Assembly: GCF_000189635.1 (NCBI RefSeq)
Contig: NW_002476456.1
Span: 9,880 to 46,225 of the forward strand
Length of the DNA: 36,346 bases
From: Tetrahymena thermophila SB210
Taxonomy: Eukaryota; Ciliophora; Oligohymenophorea; Hymenostomatida; Tetrahymenidae
Direction: 5' to 3'
Both the position numbers and the translations under genes were made by a program. How positions within the stretch are numbered: position 1 is the first letter of the stretch; each line of letters starts with the position of its first letter. A model generated the notes under the pieces. The model saw only the letters and a list, made by a program, of their open reading frames with translations. It did not search any database and was not told the origin of the DNA. Below, in pieces: positions 10,462-23,295 of this stretch.

Positions 10462-13400
10462 TCAACATTTATTTTGAGAGAGTTATATTTAAAATTTATG
10501 GTGACTATTATATTAATTATTTTATATGGAGCTTTCAGTTTCATAAATATTACTATCCCTTGTATTATTATTTATTAAGCTTGGTCTATCAAATGTTCTA
10601 TCTTTTAAGGCTATTTTTAAAATTAAAAACTTTTTATATTTTTTAGAAAGTAAACAAAATTACATATTTAGTTTTTTTTGGAATTTCTTGTGTAGTAAGA
10701 CCATTTATTTTTCATTCTTTTAATAGAGTTATTATTTTATAAAGTGTAAAATTTTTCATCATTAATTTCAGATGAAGTTATTTAATTTGTTTTAGGTGAA
10801 GATTGTGAAAAAGCAAAGTCCTAATTATTTTTTAAATCTAATTTAAGTCTCTGATGTTCTTAGGATAATATGTCATTTTTTTTTAATGCTTTCATCAATT
10901 ATTTTATTTTTTGTCTTAATTTTTTAAACTTGAGCAAAGAACTTACCTTTTAATTATTTTATATTTACACATCAAGCAATTAAGGATATTTTTTTTTAAG
11001 TTAAAATATGAAATTTTAGAAACATGTTCTTTACTATTATAGATGAGGAATTTTTAGTCTTAATAATCCTATTATTAATGTAGCTACAAAAAGAAAGTTA
11101 AGTAGCATAGTCATAGCTATCCAAAATATTTAATATGTTAAGTTATTTTAATCACCTACAATCTGTATCATACAAAAATTTAATGATACTGTACATATTA
11201 GAGTAGATATTTGCTATAAACTATTAAAATATTTATTTAAATAAGGTTGCGATTTAAATAATAAAAAAAATTAGATCATCAATGAAAGATTCATAACAGC
11301 AACCTAATTATTTTTTTAATGGTAGAATTAGTTATAATTAATGGATAATTTATTTTAGGAAATTAAATGATAGACTAATTTGAAATTCTTAAATTTAATA
11401 GCTAAAAATTTCAATATTATTTTACCTTTAATTAGATATCTTGCTTAAGTAAAACAGATATTAAAATCAAACTTGTTTTATAAGACAATTTCCAAAACTC
11501 CCAGTAATAGTATTGTTCTTAATAGCCAGCAAAAAAGAAAGAATATTTTATTTATTTAATAAATGACTTTTTTTTAGATTTTGTATAGTAAATTTTATAG
11601 AATAGTAATAAAGGTATTAAAAATCCCCATATAAAAATAACAGGAATCGTAAATAAAAATATGTATGGCTTATGCTTATGTTTATCATAGCATTCAATTC
11701 CAAAATCTAGATCTAAGTATTTTTTATCTCCTATTGTTATACAATTAATAGATCTAATAGCAAGAGTTATTATCATAGGGTAAAAGTAAAAATAAATAAA
11801 AATAGCTGCAGTTTATAAATACCTGATAAATAAATCTATTTTTAATTGCTTTAAAATAATTCCTTTTATAAAGTAAAAAATAAGTATTCCTACTGGTAAA
11901 GAAAAAGACCAAAGAGATTCGAATAACCACAAAGGTTGTAAATTTGGGAATTTAGAAAAAATGCAATCAATAGATTTACTCGCCAAACTAACTGAATTTC
12001 CTGATAGCTAAATAGGGACAGTAAATAAAACCGGCATTTTTGTGGTAAAAGAGCATACTAATGATAGTATTTATAAATGATCAGTTAGAATTTTCGAAAT
12101 AATTTATGATCTATCAGATTAGTTTACTTTTTTAAAAATAAATTTTTTAAAAACTATTAAAATAGAATAGTATTTTACATGTTGATCCTAAATAAATAAT
12201 TTCTAATTTATTTAAATAATATCCTTTAACTTTAGCTTCTAGCTATATAATGATTCTTTTTAGAATTAAAAATATGTAAAGAGTAATCATTAAGAAAAGT
12301 AGTAAATTATAAAGTATGATTTTTTCAATATTTTCTTCGCATTTGTAGCATTCTCCATGATTATAAATTTCTGAATATCTACTTCCCCAAATATAACCAT
12401 ATGTATCACATTAATAACATAGAGGACCTTTATGTCCTTCAATACAGTAAAGCTTTATTTGATTTAATATATTTTAAATTTAAATACTTAAGTTAAGTAG
12501 ATAATTTTTAATAAAAGCACTATTTTATTAAAAATTTGAAGAAGAAAAAAAATCAAGAAATTTTAAGTTGAATTATTATAAATATTTAAATTTACTTTAG
12601 AAGAAACAAGTTAAGGTTAGCATGATAGAGGGTTAAAACTACATTAGATAATATTGTCAGTATTTTCGTCTTCTCTCCAATATCCATTTTTTAATTAGAT
12701 ATTAGAACCTATGCATTTGACAGCTGAATCAGGACATTGTCTACACTCTTAATCATTTAAACTTAAAGAATATTTACCATCAGGGCATAATTCACATGCT
12801 ATTGAGTTACCATATTATTTAAATATTTATCCTATTGAACACTACTCTAATTCTATATTCAATATTAATTCTATTTAACCTGAATTTACTGCAATATTTC
12901 CTTTTGAATCTTTTAGTGAAGGAAAGGAATTGCTCGCTATTTTTAGTACCAACTCAGAAATAGGTTTGTAAAAAATCTGAACATCTAGGTTAAAACCTCC
13001 ATTTTTAAATTATTTCGTCTAAAGTTATCCAATGCATTGTATTTCTTTGTTTTCTTAATTCCATTATACAGAAACACTTATTTATTGCACTAAAGATTAA
13101 ATATCGCTACTTAATTATGAAAAATCAGTTGAGTTAACATCTATAAATCTAATTGGATTATTTTCTTCGTCAAGCAATTATATTTGTTCAAAATTTATTT
13201 AATCTCCACTTTTAAATTATTTGATAAATATAACTTTATTTTCATATTACTTTAAACTATTTTTAGGTATTTTTATGTTTTCTAAATTAACAAATATTTT
13301 CCTTAAAGTAGAACCAAAATTCTATCCATAAATATACGCTAGATTGTTTTTGAAAGTATTATTGTTTTTATTGCCTTATTACAGATCAATTAAAAAATCT

Positions 13401-16400
13401 GGCATAACCTGGACATAATATATTCCTCCACCAATTTATGCTTAATTTGAAGCTATAACTGAGTTTTACAAGATCAAGTTATTATTTTAGAGATAAATTG
13501 AGCCACCTGAAGAATAATCTGATTTATTTTCTATTAGCTAAGATTAGTTTATTTATAAAACTCCTTGTATAATAGTATTAATCATATAAATAGCTCCACC
13601 ATTTTATAACTTACAAGTATTAAGCCAAAAAATTGAATTTTATATGGTTATCTATGTGTTATCAAGTGCGTAAACAACACCTCCTGGGCCTTTACTATTT
13701 GTGTTGTTTGTAAAATTACTCCCAGAAATAGTAACTTAATAACAATCTTATATCATAAGTATAGAAATATGTTAACTATTTATATTATTTACATCTTTAA
13801 TTAATACACTTTTTAAATCAATACTAGACAATTAGTTTAAAAGGATTAAGGGATTATTGTTAAGGATAGTAGAATTCATAAATTTTGCTTTAGATATAAG
13901 AGCATATCCTTCACTGTTTTATTGATTCATAGAAAGAAGCTAAATTTAATTGTTATTTGAAATAATATTTTCTATTTATGAGTTATTAAAACTTATTATA
14001 TTTATTAAATTAATATCTAATCTGGAAAACAAATGTTTTGTATTTGTAATATTTAAATTACTAATATTAATTTAATTAGCTTGAATAGTGAAAATAGTTT
14101 ATGAAACTTAGAGAAGATCAATATTTATTTGAGAAATTTCAAAATTGTTAGTTTTAAATGAAAATATAGTGTCTTCACAATCAAATATCTCAATATCCTT
14201 TAAAATAGCAGAATCACTTAGATACTAAACTGCATTAATATCTTATTCTTTTATTTCAATTATTATATTTTTTGTTGAGTAAATGAGTTAAATTTTTTAA
14301 ATAATTGATTTAATAGTGCTCTATATAAAATAAATCGTAGAATAAGCACTTAAAACTACTGAAGTATTAACAATTTTAAGATCATTTATCTACCGTAGTT
14401 CAAAAACATTAAATAAATATTAACAATTTGTAACATTAACATTTGAAATATTTACCATTTGACTTTAACCTATCTAAAAAATATTACTTGAGTCTGAATT
14501 AGAAAGATAAACGTTATTAATTAATACGTTAGTATTGTTATTCAAAACAAATATAAAATCTTCGTTCATTTCTATATTTTACAAGAATAATTAATCTATG
14601 ATAACTGATTCACAGTTAGAAATTTAAATTTAGCTAAAACTTACTAATTAAATGAACACTTGTTATAAATAAACCTTTTTAAAATTTTGTAGATTTAGTG
14701 ATTCATTTAAATTTAAAGAAACATTCAGCATTTAAAAATTTTCCATCATACTATTTGAATTTAAATTTATTTGAGTTTCTATCGATAGAGACATTTATTT
14801 TAAAAATAAATTAAAAACTTGATTGGAAAATCGAATATCATTTATCCATTTGATTTAATTTTCATATTTAGATAATAGCCTTAAGCTTAATTTGTGTGTT
14901 TCATCTCTATTTTAGTCTTGAAAATTAATGTCTATTTATTCAATAGATTATCCATCTTGATATTCTATTTCTATTATTGAAAGTATTTACTAAGTGGATT
15001 AAATAGATTAAGTTATCTTATTAATAATTGTTTTTGAATAAATATTTTCAGATTTTCTATTCAATTGTTAAATTTAAACAGAACATACTTTATTTGTAGA
15101 TAAGGGTAATATAATTTAAGTTATATTTTAGTAATTAGAAACCAATAAATATGAATATCTTTGATTGTTAGAATCTATGATTATCTAAAAACTTTATAAA
15201 AATGCATTGTTTATTTCGTACTCATAAATATTTGAATATGTGCCATTATATTTCTATTATATTATGGATAATTTGTTTTTTTAAACAATAATAAAGTAGT
15301 TATTATAATTCATATTTATTAAATTATTTGCTTCTCTAATTCCTGTGTTTAATGAAGGAAATTATTGTTCAAAGCTTATCCCATTGTACACAATAATATC
15401 GTTTGGGCAAATAGAATATACAAAATTTTAATCAAAGGATATAATTGCTTATTTCAAGCAAGGATTTTTAATTGAAATAATAAAATCTAAAGCATAGCTA
15501 AATATATTAGTTATTGCCTCGTTGCTAATAGTATAAATGAGTTATTTAATAGGATCGTTTACAACATTTATTATTTACCATTTATCTATATTTTTTTTGT
15601 AAGTGAACTCTATCATAAGCAAATCTAAAATTAACATTGTATTTTAATTATCTTACTTTTGCAATATAAAAATATCTTTTGTTAAATTTCCATCTTCAGC
15701 CCAATCTTATGTATTAAATCTTTTATTGTCTTCAAAAGGTATTTTCCACCAATTTTTTTCTTGTGAATTTATTTACTTTACCTGTAATTTAAAAGCTAAT
15801 TTTATTTTACCTTCATTAGGTAAAGCAACATTCTGTATTTAGTTAGATTTAATATTGTATATTTATATATATTTATTACTTGGAACGATGATATAATTAC
15901 TGCAGATGAATGCATTTGATATATCACCTTATTAAAAATTAGTTAATAATATCTCACCTTAACTAAGTATTTTGGTGTTTAAACTATTTAATTAAAAGCT
16001 TGACTTGTAAAGCAAAAATATTAAATTTTAGCTTGAATCATAAAAGTAGTTATCAGGTGTACTTTGTAATTAAATTCTAGATATTAGCTCTAAAGAGTTA
16101 TATTAGAGGTTTACTTAAATTAGATTTAAATAATTAAATGTAATATAAATGAATTGATTTTCTGATATTAATATAGGCTCAGTTAAATATGGATAAATAT
16201 TCTATTGGAAGATTTCGAATAGCAACGAGTCAACAAGCTTTGCTTTATAAAATAGATTGAGTGAAAGATTTGAAATACTATAATAAACTTAATATTCTTC
16301 ATTTAAATAAACACTCTAAACATTTTAATACTATAATAAGTTTATTTCTGATTAGTAAAGTACTTCTGTAAGATCAAATGCAATAAAAGCAGTATTTGTT

Positions 16401-19400
16401 TAAACTATTAGCACTTAAATCAGCTAATTTATGTAAATAGCTAAGATATTTGCTTGGTTATACTATTGTAATGAAAACATCTCTATAAGTTACATTTCTG
16501 GAAACTTTAAAGCAGAAACAAATTAGTATGAATATAAGAAAATGATATTTTTATTTTAATCCATCTAAATACCTTATGTTTCTTTAACAATTGTATTAAA
16601 TGTTGTTATGTTTCTTGTTACATAGTTACATAAGTATATAATAGGAGTAGTATCAATTAATATTATACTTGTTTTATCCTCAAAATAATATGTTGCTCCT
16701 TATAAAAATGAGTTGATTGTGTAGTATGTGAATAAATTTTAATCACCTGGAACAGTCATAATATTTATTTTTTTTATAACTCCAGTTACTCCTATCAAAG
16801 CGCTATACTATAAATCATAATAAATATTTGTATTATTTTATCTATAATCAAAATATCCTATGTATCCTGAATATTTATCTCTTTAAAAATAGTTTATTTC
16901 AATATTAAATAGACATATTAATAGCTATTCTTTTACATTAACAATTGGTATATTTAATGCATCGTTTTACATTTATAGCTAACTCAACTAAGATTTGATA
17001 AAAAAATAAATTTTAAAAAAATTATTAAACATAACATAAATTAAAGATAAATTTTAAATTACTTTTAAAAATTGCTCTTAATCTCCTGCAGTAATTAAAT
17101 TGATAATTTAAACAACAGGAGAATAAATTATTAATATGTTTTCAGTACATTTCAAAGCAAATTTAAGTTTTAAAACAATCTAATCACTCATATATTAAAA
17201 ATTTGTTTCTACTTTTGATGAAGCTTTTTCTTAAATCTATTTTATTTAATTTAATTAAATTTAAATTAATAAAATCTTAAATTAAAATTACTTTAATTAT
17301 ATATAGATTTTGTTTCTAAGTTTTGGCAACAATAATCTATTGCTAAAAACAATATTAGTATTCTATTATATTTGAGTCTAGTAAACTAATCATAGTATTA
17401 TTATTTTGATTTTAAAGATAAAAAGTTGAACCACTCACATATATAAAACTATAAATATTCCAATCAACTAACTTGATTGTTAAATCGAATTTAGCATTAA
17501 ACTTTACTTAACTGATCAATTTGATGTTTTTTATAATATCATAAATATAAACACATTAGTAACTGCTGTCATATAATGCTATTAAATTTTATCCTTATTC
17601 AAAATAAAGATCTTAAAGAATTTAACTTGAAGTTAAATTTAATACTTAAAAAGGAATATTTAATAAATTTTTATACCAATAAACTCCATTTACTGATTCA
17701 AATATGTGTAATTGTGTATCATCCATTTTAATTAAACCAATGAAATTGTTATTCTCCTCTTATTAAGTGTTTAAAATAATCATATTTTCAGTGTCAATTA
17801 TTTTTCCTGATTATTTTACATAAAAAGTGCTTTCTAACTTGTAAAAATTTATTTACTGGTTTAGTTAAAAAATTTTTAATGTCTCAGCTTCTAAAACTTA
17901 AAATTTTTTTAACTCCATATCAAATTTATAAAAATAGGCTGAATCATAATAAAATACATATCTCTCAGTTTAAAAAATATTAAATTAAATATAATATTAA
18001 TTAGAAGGATATTAAATTCCTAGATTTAGCTCTCTCTGAATTTGCAAATCTTATGAACAAATTAATACAATTCCATTATAAAATAAAAAAATTTCCTTTG
18101 TTTTTTGATAAATAAATGCCGGGTTACTTATAGGAAAAAGTTAAAGTTATGTAGCTTCCATTATAAAATTTTATGCTCTCAAAGAAAAAGGCTAGCAAAT
18201 AGGCAATTGATAAGTATTACAAAAGTAGATAATATCATTATCAAATATAACAGGATATATTTCTCCGCTATCAACAGTCCAAAAACTAGTAATTTAATTA
18301 TGATGAAAATTAAATATTTATGTAGATAAGAATGTAGTTAAATCTAATAAATATAAAATTAATTCTTAATAGTTATTGGAAGATTAATAAACAAGGTAGT
18401 CTTCATTGATTATTATATAACTTGAGAAAGAGAAAAATTGAGTTTAATCATTGCTAATTAGCTCTTTCGAATTACTAAGATTAAAGATTTATGGAATGTT
18501 TTATATCAATAAAAGGTTTTTATTTTAAAGATAAACAAATATTGTCTTTTAATTATTAAAACTATAATTATATGATATTATTTATTTTTCTTATTCAATA
18601 TCAATTATATAGTCATAAACCGTCTAATTTGTCTATTATTAAAGTAAAATATATTAGTTACCTATTTAACCAATAAACTAGTAAGTTTATTTAATAGAAC
18701 CATCATTTTAGTTAAAACTAATACTTTTAGTATTAATAGCAGGAGTTTTTTAAAAGTTATAAATATATTCTGATATTGTTAAATACCCTATAGTGTAATT
18801 TATAAATGATTGATGACTACCATAAATAAATAATTTATTCTCATCAATTTTATCAAAGCGAGCTACAGCAAAATAATTTTAACTTATAAGCGTAGTCTCA
18901 TCATAATAAAATGTACCAAATTAAAAAGGATTTAAGTATTAAATCTTAAATGTATAATCTGTGAGATTATATCTTAATCTAATTTATTATTAATAAGAAT
19001 TGTACTGAGAAAGAATTTGAGTAACGAAGACATCCATTAATTTTTAATCCATATTAATTATTATATTTGTTATTTTTGATATTTCAGGTATAAAAGATTA
19101 ATCTAAAGGTTTGAAATGATTTACATAATTTTAAGCTTAACCTAAATTGTAAGAAATTAAATAACTAGTTAGATTCATTATTTAGAGACTGTCAGAAAAT
19201 ATAAAAGCCATAGTTGAATTTGACAGGGTATCTTCAAAAATTTGAAATGAATTTATTTATGAATAAGTTAAATTCATGATTGAAATTATTTAATCAGACT
19301 ATTCATTTAGAATGAGCATTTCTAAATGTAAACTCTCACTATTTTGCACAAAAATACAATTAAGAGTATTCGAATAATAAATTGGCAAACTCTATGTAAA

Positions 19401-20692
19401 TTAAGATACTTTAAATGATTATATAACTTAAACTAAAGCTATTAAATCTTATTTAATATCAATTTTTATAACTTCAAATTAGTTATATAAAAAAGAAGAA
19501 GAAGAAAAAGAAGTCAAAATAAAGAAATCATTTTATTATTTTAGATCTTCAAAAATTTAATTATCCAAATTCAATTAATTAATATTTTAAAATATTATCT
19601 ATCTTTATTCATCCAAAACTCCTTTCTTTTTTAAAAAAATTAATAAATAAATAAAGATTTATTAAAATATTTGAAATTTACTTAAATTGAGAAATCGTCT
19701 TTTTATATAAAATATGTTGTAGTATTATTGCTTTGAATTTAAAAAAATAAAATAATTGTTTAAAAGCCGATCTGGTATTAGCTTAATCTCTTGTTCATAA
19801 CATCATACCATAAAAGGTTATCTGAGTAAAATGATTGTAGAAAAACAATTTGGTTTTTTTAATCTATATACTCAACAAAATAATCAACTATTGTAATACT
19901 TTCAAATACAATTTCAAATGTTTAAAAATTCATCACCAATAATTTGCTGCCTACAAGGCATCCTCCTTAATTTCCAATAATAAAACTTTCATTATTTATT
20001 TCTTCTCCAATGGAAGTATATATTTAATCATAATCTGTTAAATTTTAAAGGATTTATATATTAATCACCTTCCAATTAATATCTACTAGAGCAAAAGTAC
20101 AAGCATTTCCTACAACTAAATATTGATCCTCATTAATTGGCTATATTTATTAAACCCTTTAAGTGAAAGAAAATCTTTAGCTTTCTTCAATTTAAATACA
20201 ATTTATAGTCTCTTCGCAGATTTGTGCTTCCATGTTCTAATAAAAACTTTATGGACAATCTTTATTACATTATTTAAGGCTTGATGGTCCCTAAATAAAG
20301 TCTGTTAAAAATGGGCAAACATTATTCATTAAAATACATTGATTATTAGCTATATCAAGCTTAAATTATTAGTCACATTCATTACATATTTAGTTTGTAT
20401 CACATTTAGCGCATCCGTAGACTTAACATTTCATACATTCTAAATTTTCATTTAAAAATTCATCTTTTGAACATTTTTGTACACAAGTAGAACTATCAAT
20501 AGAACTCTTAAATAGATTATCCTCACAAGTAATACATGCAGATTCACTAGTATTAAAGCAAGTGTTGCATGAATTTGAACACTAAAGGCAAGATTAATCT
20601 ATCAAAGAATAAATTTAATTTGGCTTGCATTGAGTACAAAAACATATTTTAATTGCGCACAAGAAAATTATGCTAATTATCTAGTAATACAT
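10462..20692 (-). CDS. Paralog A: complete giant Cys-rich, beta-helix, multi-pass membrane protein (8 exons)
   Basis: Exons (minus strand) are 20692-19682, 19598-17292, 17236-12596, 12452-12179, 12153-11426, 11303-10947, 10850-10664 and 10610-10462. Their total is a multiple of three and gives 3217 residues. All introns are GT-AG, of 83, 55, 143, 25, 122, 96 and 53 nt. The ATG at 20692-20690 follows an in-frame TGA and opens a signal peptide (MYYQIISIIFLCAIKICFC). Residues about 19-170 are Cys-rich with furin/EGF-like CxxC spacing. Residues 170-1900 are beta-rich and unassigned. Four motifs (GGVVY, GGAIY, GGSIY, GGGIY) at about 2294-2375 indicate a parallel beta-helix. A GCC2/GCC3-like module (CELCPDGKYSL) is near 2585, followed by CIEGHKGPLCYQC. 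Eight or nine membrane helices span about 2697-3090, then an Asn/Gln/Ser-rich tail ends in LSQNKC. It is probably a cell-surface protein of unknown ligand. Splice borders are inferred. Confidence 0.85.
12154..12178 (-). other. 25-nt intron in paralog A
   Basis: This GTAAAA...TAATAG intron is in phase 1, just after the first membrane helix. Reading through it leads to TGA within a few codons; removing it restores a frame conserved in A, B and C. The equivalents are 23269-23295 (27 nt) and 31721-31745 (25 nt). The exon that follows is exactly 728 nt in all three copies, which supports the call. Confidence 0.78.
12453..12595 (-). other. 143-nt intron in paralog A splitting the Cys module
   Basis: This phase-0 GTAAAT...AAATAAAG intron lies between the GCC2/GCC3-like segment and the C-x-x-G-x-x-G-P-L-C motif. 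The equivalents are 89 nt in B (23570-23658) and 147 nt in C (32023-32169), while the flanking exons are conserved. Confidence 0.75.
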
Positions 20693-21149
20693 TCTTTTAA
20701 ATTTTACTGATGCTTTAAATTCTTTTCTAAACAATACAGTTCAAAAATAAATAAAATTATTCAATTTTTACAATGTACTAATCTCAATAGCCTTATCTAA
20801 AAATAAATCAAAATAACAACATTAATAATTTAATCATGTTAATAAAAATTAATCCTTTGAATAATGAATGTCTTTTATTATATTGTTTTTTTAAATGAGG
20901 GGAATTACTGTTTTATATAATATTTGCTTATAAATATTAGATTTAGTCAAAGGGAGTCTTGTTCTATAATAAAAATTTATTTATTTAAAATATTTAACAT
21001 ATTTAACATATAAAGATGATTAATATTATATACTTAAATCCCTCACATTTTTTATAAGCTCAGCCATTTTATGTTTAAAAAATAAAATATGTAATTTTTT
21101 TATGTCAAAACTTTTTTTTTGTTGAATTTATGTCAAATATTTCCCTACC

Positions 21150-21150
<1 letters not shown>

Positions 21151-21210
<60 letters not shown>
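21151..21210. repeat. (ATT)20 trinucleotide microsatellite
   Basis: Sixty bases of uninterrupted ATT units lie in the A-B spacer. It is low-complexity sequence, probably variable in length between strains. Confidence 0.95.
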
Positions 21211-21213
<3 letters not shown>

Positions 21214-21267
21214 TTAGATATCTATTTTTATGTTTTCATGTTTAGTTATTTATCTAAATGCGAAAAT

Positions 21268-21444
21268 ATAATTTTATTTTAGAATTTTATACTTTAAATG
21301 CTATTGAACTCAAATTATAATAAATACTTAAAATATAATAAATAAATAATATATTTAAAGTTATTGAAGCTTTTAAATTTATAACAAGCAATTTATATAA
21401 ATATATCATTATTTTATTCAAACTTAAGAGAAATTAAGCCAATA
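21268..21444. repeat. Duplicated 3' flank of the paralog array, copy next to B
   Basis: This is homologous to 10305-10461 and 29748-29946 and ends at the stop position of B. It has gained short AATA-rich insertions relative to the A copy. Confidence 0.72.
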
Positions 21445-23268
21445 TCAACAATTATCTTGAGTGAGCTGTATTTAAAATATATGGTGACTATTATATTGAT
21501 TATTTTAATTGGAACTTTCAGTTTCATAAATATTACTTTCCCTTGTATTATTATTATTTATTAAGCTTGGCTTATCAAATGTTCTATCTTTTAAGGCTAT
21601 TTTTTAGATTTAAAATTTTCTAATATTTTTTAGAAAGAAAACAAAATTACATATTTAGTTTTTTTTGGAATTTCTTGTGTAATAAGACCATTTATTTTTC
21701 ATACTTTTAATAGAGTTACTATTTTGAAAAGTGAAAATTTTTTCGTCATTTATTTCATATTAAGTTATTTAGTGAGTTGGTGAAGATTGTGAAAAAATAG
21801 AATCCTAATTATCTTTTAAATCCAATTTAAGTTTAGGATGTTCTTAGGATAATATGTCATTATTTTTTAATACTTTCATCAATTATTTTATTTTTTATCT
21901 TAATTTTTTAAATTTGAGCAAAGAACTTACCTTTTAATTATTTTATATTTACACATCAAGCAATTAAGGATATTTTTTTTTAAGTTAAAATATGAAATTT
22001 TAGAAACATGTTCTTTACTGCTATTAATGAGGAATTTTTAGTCTTGATAATCCTATTATTAATATAGCTACAAAAAGAAAGTTAAGAAGGATAGTCATAG
22101 CTATCCAAAATATTTAATATGTTAAGTTATTTTAATAGCCTACAATCTGTATCATACAAAAATTTAATGATACTGCACATGTTAGAGTAGATATTTGCTA
22201 TAAACTATTAAAGTATTTGTTTAAATATGGTTATGATTTAAATAATAAAAAAAATTAGATCATCAAACAAAGATTTATTACAGCAACCTATTATTTTTTT
22301 AATGGTAGAATTAATTAGAATTTACTAGAATTTATTGATAATTTATTTTTAGGAAGTTAAATAATAAAATTAACTGAAATTATTAAGTAATCTATTTATA
22401 TTTAAATAATATTTTAAATAAACCTACTTAAAAATATTGATAATTAGTAAAAAAATACAACTTTCTTAATTTAATAGATAAAAATTTTAATATTTTATTA
22501 AATTTATTATTTTAAAATAAAAATAAAAATATTATGTTACCTTTAATTAGATGCCTTATTTGAGTAAAACAGATATTAAAATCAAACTTGTTTTATAAGT
22601 CAATACCCAAAACTCCCAGTAATAAAATTGTTCTTTATAACCAGCAAATATGAAAGAATATTTTATTTATTTAATAAATGACTTTTTTTTTGATTTAGTA
22701 TCATAAATTTTAAAGAATAGTAATAAAGGTATTAAAAAACCCCATATAAAAATAACAGGAATTGTAAATAAGAATATGTACGGCTTATGCTAATTTTTAT
22801 CATAACATTCAATTCCAAAATCTAGATCTAAATATTTTTTATCTCCTATTGCTATACAATTAATAGATCTAATAGCAAGAGTTATTACCATAGGGTAAAA
22901 GTAAAAATAAATAAAAATAGCTGCAGTTTATAAATACTTGATAAATAAATCTATTTTTAATAGCTTTAAAATAATTCCTTTTATATAGTAAAAAATAAGT
23001 ATTCCTACAGGTAAAGAAAAAGACCAAAGAGATTCGAATAACCACAAAGGTTGTAGATTAGGGTGTTTAGAAAAAACACAATCAATAGATTTACTAGTTA
23101 AGCTAGCTGAATTTCCTGATAGCTAAATAGGAACAGTAAATAAAACTGGCATTTTTGAGATAAAAGAGCATACTAATGATAGTATTTATAAATGATCGGT
23201 GAGAATTTTAGAAATAATTTATGATCTATCAGATTTGTTTACTTTTTAAAAAATAAATTTTTTAAAAA

Positions 23269-23295
23269 CTATTAAAATGGAAAATAATTTTTTAC
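23269..23295 (-). other. 27-nt intron (paralog B equivalent)
   Basis: This is the GTAAAA...TAATAG counterpart of the 25-nt intron of A and C, two bases longer. The exons on either side keep their lengths, as expected if it is spliced out. Confidence 0.72.

Larger units (their letters stand above)
20693..21444. other. Spacer between paralogs A and B
   Basis: This spacer holds the presumptive promoter of A (right after 20692), an (ATT)n tract at 21151-21210 and, from about 21268, the duplicated 3' flank belonging to B. No protein-like frame was seen on either strand. Confidence 0.65.

Noticed and set aside
11552..11776. 74-codon minus-strand frame taken as a separate small membrane protein
   Set aside because: It is a fragment of exon 5 of paralog A; the terminal TAA is a Gln codon here and the frame continues on both sides.
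17180..17212. 33-nt GT-AG intron in paralog A
   Set aside because: Removing it leaves the downstream frame wrong. The 55-nt intron at 17237-17291 gives a continuous frame in A and, with its 66-nt equivalent, in B.
18105..18329. 74-codon plus-strand frame under the standard code
   Set aside because: It is antisense to exon 2 of paralog A.
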